NCBI GenBank assembly: GCA_934792625.1
Contig: CAKVON010000008.1
Coordinates: 21,718 to 85,717, forward strand
Length of the DNA stretch: 64,000 nt
From: an uncultured Atopobiaceae bacterium
Lineage (GTDB): Bacteria > Actinomycetota > Coriobacteriia > Coriobacteriales > Atopobiaceae
Direction: 5' to 3'
Part shown: positions 56,872-64,000 of the stretch, piece after piece
Layout: each line of letters starts with the position of its first letter
Position numbering within the stretch: position 1 is the stretch's first letter
Made by a program: the position numbers and the translations under genes
Notes under the pieces: generated by a model
Told to the model about the DNA's origin: nothing
Seen by the model: only the letters and a program-made list of their open reading frames with translations
Database searches by the model: none

Positions 56872-57933
56872 ATGGACCTCGATAGCAAGATTGCCGAGAT
56901 TGCCGCCAAGCACGGCATCACGACCGAGACCCCCGGCTTTGCCGTGGCCGTCTCGCGTGACGGCGAACTTCTCTATAAGGGAGCGTTTGGCTGCGCCGAC
57001 CTGGAGACGGGTCGTCAGATCGATCCCGACGACAACTTCGTGATCGCCTCCAACACCAAGCAGATGTGCTGCACCTGCATGCTGATTCTTGCGGAGCGCG
57101 GCCTGATCGATCTGGACGAGCCCGTCAGGCGCTTCTTCCCGGACTTCCCTGACTATGTCGAGCGCATTACGATTCGCCAGATGATGGCCCACACCGCAGG
57201 CGTGGTCGACTACTTTGGGGAGGGTCCCGACGCGACCTTCGCTCCCGAGGTGCTCGCCATGAGGGATGCCGGTGCGGACGAGGTCCTCGAGTACATCAAG
57301 ACGCTCGGCGACCTCGAGTTCGAGCCCGGTACCTCGTGGGCCTACAGCAACTCGACCTACGTCATGCTTGGCGAGATCGTTCGCCAGGTCACGGGGATGG
57401 GCTTCGGCCACTTCCTCGAGAGGGAGGTCCTGCGCCCGTTGGGTATGGAGCGCAGCTTCGCGCCGGACGACTACGTCAGTCGCGACCAGTGGCTCGTGGA
57501 GGGCTACAGTCGCGTCGACGGCGGCTTCGAGCACCAGCCCTACGACATGCTGCAGGTCGGATTTGCCGACGGCAACGTCTCGTCCAACGTCGATGACATG
57601 CTGCGCTGGCACAGGTGGCTGTTCGACGGCGAGGGCCCGGAGCTTCTGTCGAAGGAGTGGAAGGACCTGTTGATGACCGACAACACGCTCGCGGACGGTC
57701 GCAAGACCGGCTACGGCCTCGGCCTGTTCCTGGGCGAGGACGGCAGCGCCTGCGAGAGGGGTCGCCACCTGCTGGACCACGCCGAGATCTGGCACACCGG
57801 CGGCGCAGCGGGATTCGTGTCCAACAGCTCGCGTTTCGTGGAGGACGGCATGTCCGTCGTTCTCCTTACCAATGACGAAGACATCCCGCGTGACCCGATC
57901 TTCATGGACGTCTGTCACGCGGTCGGACTCTGA
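56872..57933 (+). CDS. Beta-lactamase-family serine hydrolase (D-peptidase-like)
   Basis: A 353-residue penicillin-binding-protein-fold hydrolase. SNTK (about residue 61, SxxK), YSN (about residue 160) and HTGG (about residue 307) are the catalytic triad motifs. No signal peptide is seen, so it acts in the cytoplasm, unlike cell-wall enzymes. This subgroup includes D-aminopeptidases and D-peptide esterases. With the D-aminoacylase before it and the peptide importer after it, a role in breaking imported D-amino-acid peptides is inferred. GGGGAGG precedes the ATG. Confidence 0.85.
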   Translation: MDLDSKIAEIAAKHGITTETPGFAVAVSRDGELLYKGAFGCADLETGRQIDPDDNFVIASNTKQMCCTCMLILAERGLIDLDEPVRRFFPDFPDYVERITIRQMMAHTAGVVDYFGEGPDATFAPEVLAMRDAGADEVLEYIKTLGDLEFEPGTSWAYSNSTYVMLGEIVRQVTGMGFGHFLEREVLRPLGMERSFAPDDYVSRDQWLVEGYSRVDGGFEHQPYDMLQVGFADGNVSSNVDDMLRWHRWLFDGEGPELLSKEWKDLLMTDNTLADGRKTGYGLGLFLGEDGSACERGRHLLDHAEIWHTGGAAGFVSNSSRFVEDGMSVVLLTNDEDIPRDPIFMDVCHAVGL

Positions 57934-57954
57934 TGGCAGGGAGGTCGTCGTAAC

Positions 57955-58890
57955 GTGTCGCAAACCGCTCGCTATATCCTGAAGAGGCTGCTCATCGGCG
58001 TGCTTGTCGTGCTGTGCGTGAGCCTCGTGATCTTTGGCATCCTGCAGGCCATGCCCGGAGACCCGGTCGAGCTCATGACCTCGCCGCGTGTCTCGCAGGC
58101 CAAGGTTGCCGAGATCCGCGCTCGCTGGGGCCTGGACCAGCCGCCGGTCGTCCAGTACTTCTACTGGCTCGGCAACGTCCTGACCGGTAACTTCGGCGTC
58201 TCGATCACCACCGGCCAGGCCGTCACCTACCTGATCGCGCAGCGCCTGCCCTATACGCTGATGCTCACGGGCGTGGCTATCGTCGTCGAGTACGCCATCG
58301 CGATCCCGCTTGGCCTTTTCGCCGCGGTGCACAAGGACGGCCCGTTCGATCGTGCGATGAACGTCATCATGGTCGTGCTGTGGTCGATGCCCGGCTTCTG
58401 GCTCGGCGTACTTCTCATCATGCTCTTCTCGATCAGGCTTGGTGCGCTCCCGATTTCGGGCTATAGCGGACCGGTGTCGATGATCCTGCCCGTGCTGACC
58501 CTGGCGCTTCCGAACCTGGCACAGACCTTCAGGCTCACGCGTTCCGAGGTCCTCGACGTGCTTGACGCCCGTTACGTCAAGACGGCGACGGCCAAGGGCC
58601 TGCTGCGCGACAAGGTCCTGGTGCGTCACGTCCTGCGCAACGCGCTGATCCCGGTCACGGTGACCTTCTTCCTGTCGCTGCCGTGGCTCATCGGCGGCGC
58701 CGTGGTCGTGGAGAACGTCTTCGCGTGGCCCGGCATGGGCCAGCTGCTGTGGACCGGCATCCAGAAGCAGGACTTCCCGATCGTCCAGGGCATCGTGTTC
58801 GTCATCTCGATCCTGACGGTCATCTGCAACCTCATCGGCGACGTGGTGTCCGGCCTTCTGGACCCCCGCATCCGCCTGACGGAAGACTAG
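57955..58890 (+). CDS. dppB: Dipeptide ABC transporter permease DppB-like
   Basis: A 311-residue BPD_transp_1 permease with six predicted helices. The long periplasmic loop after helix 1 (MPGDPVELMTSP) and the EAA motif region (VLDARYVKTATAKGLL) are typical of DppB/OppB. It pairs with the next gene to form the membrane channel. GTG start behind GGGAGG. Substrate is inferred from the operon as D-amino-acid-containing peptides. Confidence 0.9.
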   Translation: MSQTARYILKRLLIGVLVVLCVSLVIFGILQAMPGDPVELMTSPRVSQAKVAEIRARWGLDQPPVVQYFYWLGNVLTGNFGVSITTGQAVTYLIAQRLPYTLMLTGVAIVVEYAIAIPLGLFAAVHKDGPFDRAMNVIMVVLWSMPGFWLGVLLIMLFSIRLGALPISGYSGPVSMILPVLTLALPNLAQTFRLTRSEVLDVLDARYVKTATAKGLLRDKVLVRHVLRNALIPVTVTFFLSLPWLIGGAVVVENVFAWPGMGQLLWTGIQKQDFPIVQGIVFVISILTVICNLIGDVVSGLLDPRIRLTED

Positions 58891-58903
58891 GAGGAGCAAC
58901 CGC

Positions 58904-59767
58904 ATGAGGAAGGACGCAAACGGCGCCAGCCCGTCCAAGCCCTCGAAGTTGAGGGCGCTGCTGGCAAACCCGACGTTCACGATCGGTCTCTTGATGCTTG
59001 TGGTGATCATCGCCGCGGCACTTCTCGCCGACGTGATCGCGCCGCACGGCTATGCCGACCAGAACCTGGCGGCCAAGCTGACCGGCCCCTGCTCCGAGTA
59101 CCCGTGGGGTACCGACCAGTACGGTCGCTGCATCTTCAGCCGCGTTCTGCACGGCAGTCGCCTCGCCCTGCGCGTCGGCGTCATCGCCGTCGTGATCGAG
59201 TGCATCATCGGCGTGACGCTCGGCGTCATCGCCGGCTATTACGGCGGCTTTGCCGACAAGGTCATCTCGTTCCTCACCGACATGGTGTGGTCGATCCCGC
59301 CGATCATCTTCGCCATGGCCATCGTGCTTCTGGTGGGTGCCTCGGCCGAGAACGTGGCCTTTGCGGTCGCTGTCGTCACCTGGGCGCAGATCGCCAAGGT
59401 CGTGCGAGCGAAGACCCGCACCATCTGTGCCGAGTCATTCATCGAGGCGGCGCGCACCTATGGTGAGACGGACCTGTCCATCATCGTCAGGTACGTGCTT
59501 CCCAACCTGACCTCGACCATCGTGATCATGGCCTCGCTGGCACTTCCGTCGGCGATTCTGTCCACGACCTCGATGGGCTTTCTGGGTCTGGGTGCCCAGG
59601 AGCCCCTGCCCGACTGGGGCATGATCTTGTCCGGCGGCATCAAGTTCATCAGGTCGGCACCGTGGGTCACCCTGTACCCCGGCATCGCCATCGTGTGGAC
59701 GGTGCTCGGGTTCAACCTCGCCTCCGAGGGAGTAAAGGACCTTCTCGACCCCACTATCGAGGTGTAG
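58904..59767 (+). CDS. dppC: Dipeptide ABC transporter permease DppC-like
   Basis: A 287-residue permease, second half of the channel. The N-terminal cytoplasmic tail precedes helix 1 (FTIGLLMLVVIIAAALLADVI), the loop YPWGTDQYGRCIFSRVLHG is the DppC/OppC signature and EAARTYGETDLSIIVRYVLPN the ATPase-contact (EAA) loop. The ATG follows AGGAGG, 13 bp after dppB. Confidence 0.92.
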   Translation: MRKDANGASPSKPSKLRALLANPTFTIGLLMLVVIIAAALLADVIAPHGYADQNLAAKLTGPCSEYPWGTDQYGRCIFSRVLHGSRLALRVGVIAVVIECIIGVTLGVIAGYYGGFADKVISFLTDMVWSIPPIIFAMAIVLLVGASAENVAFAVAVVTWAQIAKVVRAKTRTICAESFIEAARTYGETDLSIIVRYVLPNLTSTIVIMASLALPSAILSTTSMGFLGLGAQEPLPDWGMILSGGIKFIRSAPWVTLYPGIAIVWTVLGFNLASEGVKDLLDPTIEV

Positions 59768-59770
59768 CCA

Positions 59771-60775
59771 ATGACGTTCGAAAACGACAAGCCGACCACC
59801 GACAGCGACGTCGTACTCGACGTGCGCGACCTCGAGGTCGTCTACGACACGCCCCACGGCGAGGTTCAGGCCGTGAGCGACGTGAGCTTCCAGGTCCACA
59901 GGGGCGAGGCCTTCGCCCTGGTGGGCGAGTCCGGCTGCGGAAAGTCGACCACCGCGTCGGCAATCATGCGCATCATCTCGAAGCCGGGTCGCGTCAAGTC
60001 CGGCCAGGTGATCAGCCACGACCAGGACCTGATGAGCATGACCGACGACGAGATGGCCGCCGTCCGCGGCCACCGCATCGGCATGATCTTCCAGAACCCG
60101 CTGGACTCCCTCAACCCCGTCTACAGTCTCGGCTACCAGATCTCCGAGAGCCTGATGGTCGACAAGATGGAGAAGGCAGAGGCGTACAAGCTGGCCGAGA
60201 GTACCCTTCGCGACGTTCGCATCCCAGATGCCGCCGAGCGCATGCGCCAGTACCCGCACGAGATCTCCGGCGGCATGCGCCAGCGCGTCATGATCGGCAT
60301 GATGCTGTGCCGTGAGCCCGAGGTCCTTATCGCCGACGAGCCCACCACGGCGCTCGACGTGACCACGCAGGCTGGCATCATCGACTTGATGAACGACCTG
60401 CGCCACGACCACGGCATGGCCGTCCTTCTCATCACGCACGACTTTGGCATCGTGGCCGACGTGGCCGACCGTGTCGGTGTCATGTACGCGGGCCAGATTG
60501 TCGAGGTCGGTCCCGTGTTCAAGATCTTCGACGAGCCCGCGCACCCGTACACGCGCCTTCTTATGAGGGCGCTGCCCACGATCACGCGCGGCGAGGGTCG
60601 CCTGCAGACGATCGAGGGCACTGTTCCCGACCTGGCCAACCCGCCGCGTGGCTGCCGCTTCTGCGACCGCTGCCCCAACGCCACGCCCGCGTGCCGCGAG
60701 TATGTCCACAACCTCGTCGAGGTTTCCGAGGGGCACTTCGTTGCCTGCGAAAGGGCGGTGGCGCTCGATGACTAG
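59771..60775 (+). CDS. dppD: Dipeptide ABC transporter ATP-binding protein DppD-like
   Basis: A 334-residue ATPase. Walker A GESGCGKSTT, Q-loop MIFQNPLDSLNP, signature ISGGMRQR, Walker B VLIADEPTTALD and the C-terminal oligopeptide extension with four Cys (CRFCDRCPNATPAC), which in this family may bind an Fe-S cluster or zinc. It forms a heterodimer with the next protein. Its stop overlaps the start of dppF. Confidence 0.92.
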   Translation: MTFENDKPTTDSDVVLDVRDLEVVYDTPHGEVQAVSDVSFQVHRGEAFALVGESGCGKSTTASAIMRIISKPGRVKSGQVISHDQDLMSMTDDEMAAVRGHRIGMIFQNPLDSLNPVYSLGYQISESLMVDKMEKAEAYKLAESTLRDVRIPDAAERMRQYPHEISGGMRQRVMIGMMLCREPEVLIADEPTTALDVTTQAGIIDLMNDLRHDHGMAVLLITHDFGIVADVADRVGVMYAGQIVEVGPVFKIFDEPAHPYTRLLMRALPTITRGEGRLQTIEGTVPDLANPPRGCRFCDRCPNATPACREYVHNLVEVSEGHFVACERAVALDD

Positions 60776-61754
60776 CCAGAACAACGCCACGACCGGCGCC
60801 GTCACGCCCCTCGTCGAGCTGCGTGACGTCCGCAAGCTCTTCCCGATCAAGGGCAAGAAGGACTCCGCCGTCCACGCCGTCGACGGCGTGACGTTCGACA
60901 TCATGCCCGGCGAGACGCTCGGCCTGGTCGGCGAGTCCGGCTCCGGCAAGACGACGCTTGCCAAGATGCTCCTTGGCCTGCTGCCCGCCACGTCCGGCTC
61001 CATCCGCGTGGGTGGCGTCGACGTCACCTGCCGCAACCGTCGCGAGTACCAGGACAAGATGGGCGCCGTCTTCCAGGACCCCGCCTCGTCGCTCAACCCG
61101 CGTTGGACCATCCGCGAGATCCTGCGCCGCCCGCTCAAGGTCAACCACATCGACGGTGGCGACGAGCTGATCGCGCAGACGTGCGAGAAGGTCGGCCTGG
61201 GCGCCGAGCTCCTGGACCGCAGGCCCTCCGAGCTGTCTGGCGGCCAGCAGCAGCGCGTCTCCGTCGCGCGCGCCATCATGCTGCGCCCGGAGTTCCTCGT
61301 GCTCGACGAGCCCACGAGCGCCCTGGACGTCTCGGTTCAGGCCCAGACGCTCAACGTCCTTCTCGACCTGCAGGAGTCCGAGGGCCTGGCCTACCTGTTC
61401 ATCACGCACAACCTTTCCGTCGTCCGCTACATGGCCGACCGCATCTGCGTCATGTACGGCGGTCGCGTGATGGAGGTGGGCAGCACCGCCGACGTCACCG
61501 AGCACTATGCCCACCCTTACACGCGCGGTCTTGTCTCGTCCGTCCCGCCGCTGCACCCCTCGCAGCGCTCCCGCGAGCGCCACACGCTCAAGGGCGACGT
61601 CCCGAGCCTGGTCAACGTCGACGACGGCTGCCGCTTTGCCTCGCGTTGCCCCTTCGCGACCGAGAAGTGCCGTGCGGAGAACCCCGCGGGCACCGAGGTG
61701 TCCGCCGGTCACGTCGTCTACTGCCACCGCGCCCTGGAGCTCGACCTTGCCTAA
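60768..61754 (+). CDS. dppF: Dipeptide ABC transporter ATP-binding protein DppF-like
   Basis: A 328-residue ATPase partner of DppD. Walker A GESGSGKTTL, Q-loop AVFQDPASSLNP, signature LSGGQQQR, Walker B FLVLDEPTSALD and the C-terminal CRFASRCPFATEKC extension are present. The ATG overlaps the dppD end by eight bases. Translation of the next gene starts inside its last codons. Confidence 0.92.
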   Translation: MTSQNNATTGAVTPLVELRDVRKLFPIKGKKDSAVHAVDGVTFDIMPGETLGLVGESGSGKTTLAKMLLGLLPATSGSIRVGGVDVTCRNRREYQDKMGAVFQDPASSLNPRWTIREILRRPLKVNHIDGGDELIAQTCEKVGLGAELLDRRPSELSGGQQQRVSVARAIMLRPEFLVLDEPTSALDVSVQAQTLNVLLDLQESEGLAYLFITHNLSVVRYMADRICVMYGGRVMEVGSTADVTEHYAHPYTRGLVSSVPPLHPSQRSRERHTLKGDVPSLVNVDDGCRFASRCPFATEKCRAENPAGTEVSAGHVVYCHRALELDLA

Positions 61755-62673
61755 CGGCCCCAAAGCCACCGCAACATCTGCCGCGCCCGCACATCCGTCC
61801 CCTCGGATTGCGGGCGCGGCCCATACGTGGGCATGCGATTCCACGGCCACGGCGGAGGCACTAGCCGCCGAGCTCGCGTCGCTGGGCCGCGAGGTTCGCG
61901 TTGCCTCTGCGCTGTGCGGCGCCCCCGTGCATGCCTGCGACCTGCGTTCCCTCGCACGTGCGGCCCGTTCGGACGGGGCGATCCTGGTTGCCGACAACAC
62001 GCCTTCGACCCTCGCGCTCTGCTCGCCGTGCCAGCTCGGCGCACACGTCTGCGTGGAGCGTGCGGCGTGGGCGACATGCGACGCGCCCGACGCGCTCGGT
62101 GCGGCCACGGGTCCTTACCCTGCCGCGCCCGTGCTCGTGAGCGTGTCGCGCGACGCCGAGAGGGGAGTGCCGGGCATCACGGCCCTCGTGGGCGCATGGG
62201 CCAAGAATCGTCGCGCGTCCGCCGACCAGGTCGCACGTATCGAGACCTCGCTGTCGCGCCTCGAGACGCGCACCCGTGCGTCCTGCGATGCGGCACAGGT
62301 CGTGGCCAGCTTCCTGGCGTGCCACCCGCTCGTGTCGCGCGTGGCTTACCCAGGGCTTTCCTCCGACCCAAGCCAACCCATCGCCGCCAACGTCTTGCAT
62401 GGGGGTTTCGGCAGCGTCGTCGACTTCCTGCCCGTGGCCGCAGCGAACCCATCCGGCGCCATTCTCGATGCCTGGGCTGCCGAGAAGGACTGTCTGGGCG
62501 CGATCGACAATGGCGTACTTAGTTTCGCGACTGTCGGGAGCACGAATCTCCAAATGTTGGAGTGCGCGTCTGACCCTTGGCTGCGCCTTGCGGTGGATTC
62601 CGTCGTTTCCTCAGGTGATTCCGGACCGACTCTATGCATGCTTCTTGAACGTGCGCTTAAGGCCGCTCGCTAA
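61747..62673 (+). CDS. Degenerate Cys/Met-metabolism PLP-fold protein without catalytic lysine
   Basis: A 308-residue protein that reads as a cystathionine-gamma-synthase-like fold. ILVADNTPSTLALCSPCQLGAHVCVE corresponds to the D-N-T segment before the cofactor Lys, but the S-A-T-K motif is replaced by RAAWAT. The C-terminal half (RVAYPGLSSDP, FGSVVDFLPV and DNGVLSFATVGS) follows the family. It therefore probably cannot form the usual Schiff base. A TTG start overlaps the dppF end. It may be a decayed gene kept by coupling, or a non-enzymatic binding protein. Homology is by eye only. Confidence 0.55.
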   Translation: MPNGPKATATSAAPAHPSPRIAGAAHTWACDSTATAEALAAELASLGREVRVASALCGAPVHACDLRSLARAARSDGAILVADNTPSTLALCSPCQLGAHVCVERAAWATCDAPDALGAATGPYPAAPVLVSVSRDAERGVPGITALVGAWAKNRRASADQVARIETSLSRLETRTRASCDAAQVVASFLACHPLVSRVAYPGLSSDPSQPIAANVLHGGFGSVVDFLPVAAANPSGAILDAWAAEKDCLGAIDNGVLSFATVGSTNLQMLECASDPWLRLAVDSVVSSGDSGPTLCMLLERALKAAR

Positions 62674-63060
62674 CGGCGTTCGCCGAGTTATCTAGCTCGC
62701 TCCCTGGTCTGACCCCTTGCAACGTCGGTGAAATGCTGCTTTTGCATACCCGTAACATCGTGCCATGCAGGCTGGCCAAGGTATGCCAGGGTTACTTCAA
62801 AATACATATTTTGTCAGTAATAATGCATAAACTGACAATTATTGATTCACGCCCAAGTCCTTCTCGGCATGCTCCGTCTTATTGGCGGCAATGCGTAAAT
62901 GACTATCGTTTGGTGTACAACCGCAGGTAAACACACATTTATTCGCAATTGCACGTGCTAAAACCCTTTTCGAGCACCCGCCATATCCTGTATAGTGACA
63001 CCAACGCATGGCGTCGTTTTTATTCATGCCTAATGGTTCGGCAAACCTGGAGGTTACAGC
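62674..63060 (+). promoter_or_regulatory. adhE regulatory region
   Basis: Contains a palindrome CAAAATA-CA-TATTTTG (62798-62813) that runs into an inverted repeat TGTCAGT (62812-62818) / ACTGACA (62831-62837). A -10-like TATAGT lies at 62991-62996 with a weak TTTCGA 17 bp upstream. AT content is much higher than in the surroundings. The palindromes may be operators for a redox or carbon regulator (Rex-like sites would be TTGTGA-type, which is not a match). Confidence 0.5.
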
Positions 63061-64000
63061 ATGGCAAAAGCGGTAAAGCTCATCGACAGCGTCGATGCCC
63101 TTGAGGAGAGGATGGCCAGCATGCGCAAGGCGCAGGCTGAGTTCGCCACCTTCTCGCAGGAGCAGGTCGACAAGATCTTCTACGAGGCTGCCCTGGCCGC
63201 CAACAAGGCGCGCATCCCCCTGGCCAAGATGGCCGTCGAGGAGACGGGCATGGGCGTCGTGGAGGACAAGGTCATCAAGAACCACTATGCGGCCGAGTAC
63301 ATCTACAACAAGTACAAGGACATGAAGACCTGCGGAGTCATCGAGGACGACCCCGCGTTCGGCTTCAAGAAGGTCGCCGAGCCCATGGGCATCGTGGCCG
63401 CCGTCATCCCGACCACCAACCCGACCTCGACTGCGATCTTCAAGTGCCTGATCGCCCTCAAGACCCGCAACGCCATCCTCATCTCGCCGCACCCGCGCGC
63501 CAAGGAGTGCACCGCCGAGGCCGCCCGCATCGTGCGTGACGCTGCCGAGAAGGCCGGTGCCCCCAAGGGCATCATCGACTGGATCTCCGTCCCGTCGCTG
63601 GAGCTCACCAACCAGCTCATGCGCGACGCCGACATCATCCTGGCCACCGGTGGCCCGGGCATGGTCAACGCCGCTTACTCCTCGGGCACCCCGGCCCTGG
63701 GCGTCGGCCCCGGCAACACCCCGGTCATCATCGACTCCACGGCCGACGTCAAGCTCGCCGTCAACTCGATCATCCACTCCAAGACGTTCGACAACGGCAT
63801 GATCTGCGCCTCCGAGCAGTCCGTCACCGTCCTCGCCGACATCTACGACGAGGTCAAGGCCGAGTTCAAGGCCCGTGGCTGCTACTTCCTCAAGGGCGCC
63901 GAGCTCGATCGTGTCCGCGAGACGGTCATCATCAACGGTTCCGTCAACGCCAAGATCGTCGGCCAGTCCGCCTACAAGATTGCCCAGATCGCCGGCGTCG
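63061..64000 (+). CDS. adhE: Bifunctional acetaldehyde-CoA/alcohol dehydrogenase, 3' partial
   Basis: The first 313 residues of AdhE, cut by the window end. The aldehyde-dehydrogenase half is seen: an N-terminal helical region (FATFSQEQVDKIFYEAA), GIVAAVIPTTNPTSTAIFK, TGGPGMVNAAYSSGTPALGVGPGN and the catalytic Cys in FDNGMICASEQS. The enzyme reduces acetyl-CoA via acetaldehyde to ethanol, recycling NADH in fermentation. The ATG follows CTGGAGG. The long AT-rich leader suggests tight control. Confidence 0.93.
   Translation, partial: MAKAVKLIDSVDALEERMASMRKAQAEFATFSQEQVDKIFYEAALAANKARIPLAKMAVEETGMGVVEDKVIKNHYAAEYIYNKYKDMKTCGVIEDDPAFGFKKVAEPMGIVAAVIPTTNPTSTAIFKCLIALKTRNAILISPHPRAKECTAEAARIVRDAAEKAGAPKGIIDWISVPSLELTNQLMRDADIILATGGPGMVNAAYSSGTPALGVGPGNTPVIIDSTADVKLAVNSIIHSKTFDNGMICASEQSVTVLADIYDEVKAEFKARGCYFLKGAELDRVRETVIINGSVNAKIVGQSAYKIAQIAGV

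Noticed and set aside
53530..59010. 1826-codon open frame on the minus strand
   Set aside because: It lies fully antisense to the binding-protein, D-aminoacylase and permease genes, has Val/Leu/Gly-rich chance composition and no ribosome-binding site.

Overview
The window is GC-rich DNA (roughly two thirds G+C) with GTG and TTG starts, dense operons and an anaerobe-like gene set (AdhE, folate C1 enzymes, oligopeptide/D-amino-acid use). This fits a high-GC actinobacterium, most likely a gut-type member of the Coriobacteriia. The taxonomic call is inference; no rRNA or other marker is present.

Layout. 1-1.6 kb: end of a ThiY/SsuA-type ABC transporter. 2-11 kb: metabolic and envelope genes (DUF2804, 3-hydroxyacyl-CoA dehydrogenase, 2-hydroxyacid dehydrogenase, amidohydrolase, Sel1 protein), a BrnT/BrnA-like toxin-antitoxin pair and a candidate type I toxin with a convergent RNA. 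11.2-18.9 kb: a lower-GC defence island (two DNA methyltransferase genes, a frameshifted GIY-YIG/helicase gene and an RloC/PrrC-like ATPase). 19-22.6 kb: decayed MFS gene, then an AAA_14/DUF4143 ATPase behind five 23-bp iterons. 22.6-25 kb: pyridoxamine kinase, a zinc-ribbon membrane protein, proC. 25.0-30.6 kb: a 5'-truncated cas1, an intact cas2, then eleven copies of a 36-bp repeat in one orientation, spaced 119-1608 bp apart. The repeats separate small genes, tRNA remnants, hairpins and a fragment of an ABC-transporter operon. 30.6-37.3 kb: MFS efflux, B3/B4 protein, MscL, SDR, TatD and CmpB-like genes. 37.5-43 kb: valS, tcdA, MATE. 43-48 kb: folate/C1 operon (5-FCL, cyclodeaminase, folD, folE, folC). 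48-52 kb: inverted 41-bp repeat arrays, a DUF559-like protein, thrS. 52-62.7 kb: an operon for peptides probably containing D-amino acids (two duplicated binding proteins, D-aminoacylase, serine peptidase, DppBCDF, degenerate PLP-fold protein). 63 kb to the end: adhE, cut by the window edge.

The most unusual region is 25.9-30.3 kb. Each repeat contains a 28-bp core of two 11-bp arms (GGATTACATAA and TTATCGACTAC) around a 6-bp centre, which is the anatomy of a XerC/XerD dif site. The unequal spacing, cassette-like contents, genes that end inside the sites and captured host fragments suggest an integron-like array of Xer (pdif-module-like) cassettes on the chromosome. No recombinase gene is present here, so the host XerC/D would have to act. 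This is inference and needs comparison of strains and reads.
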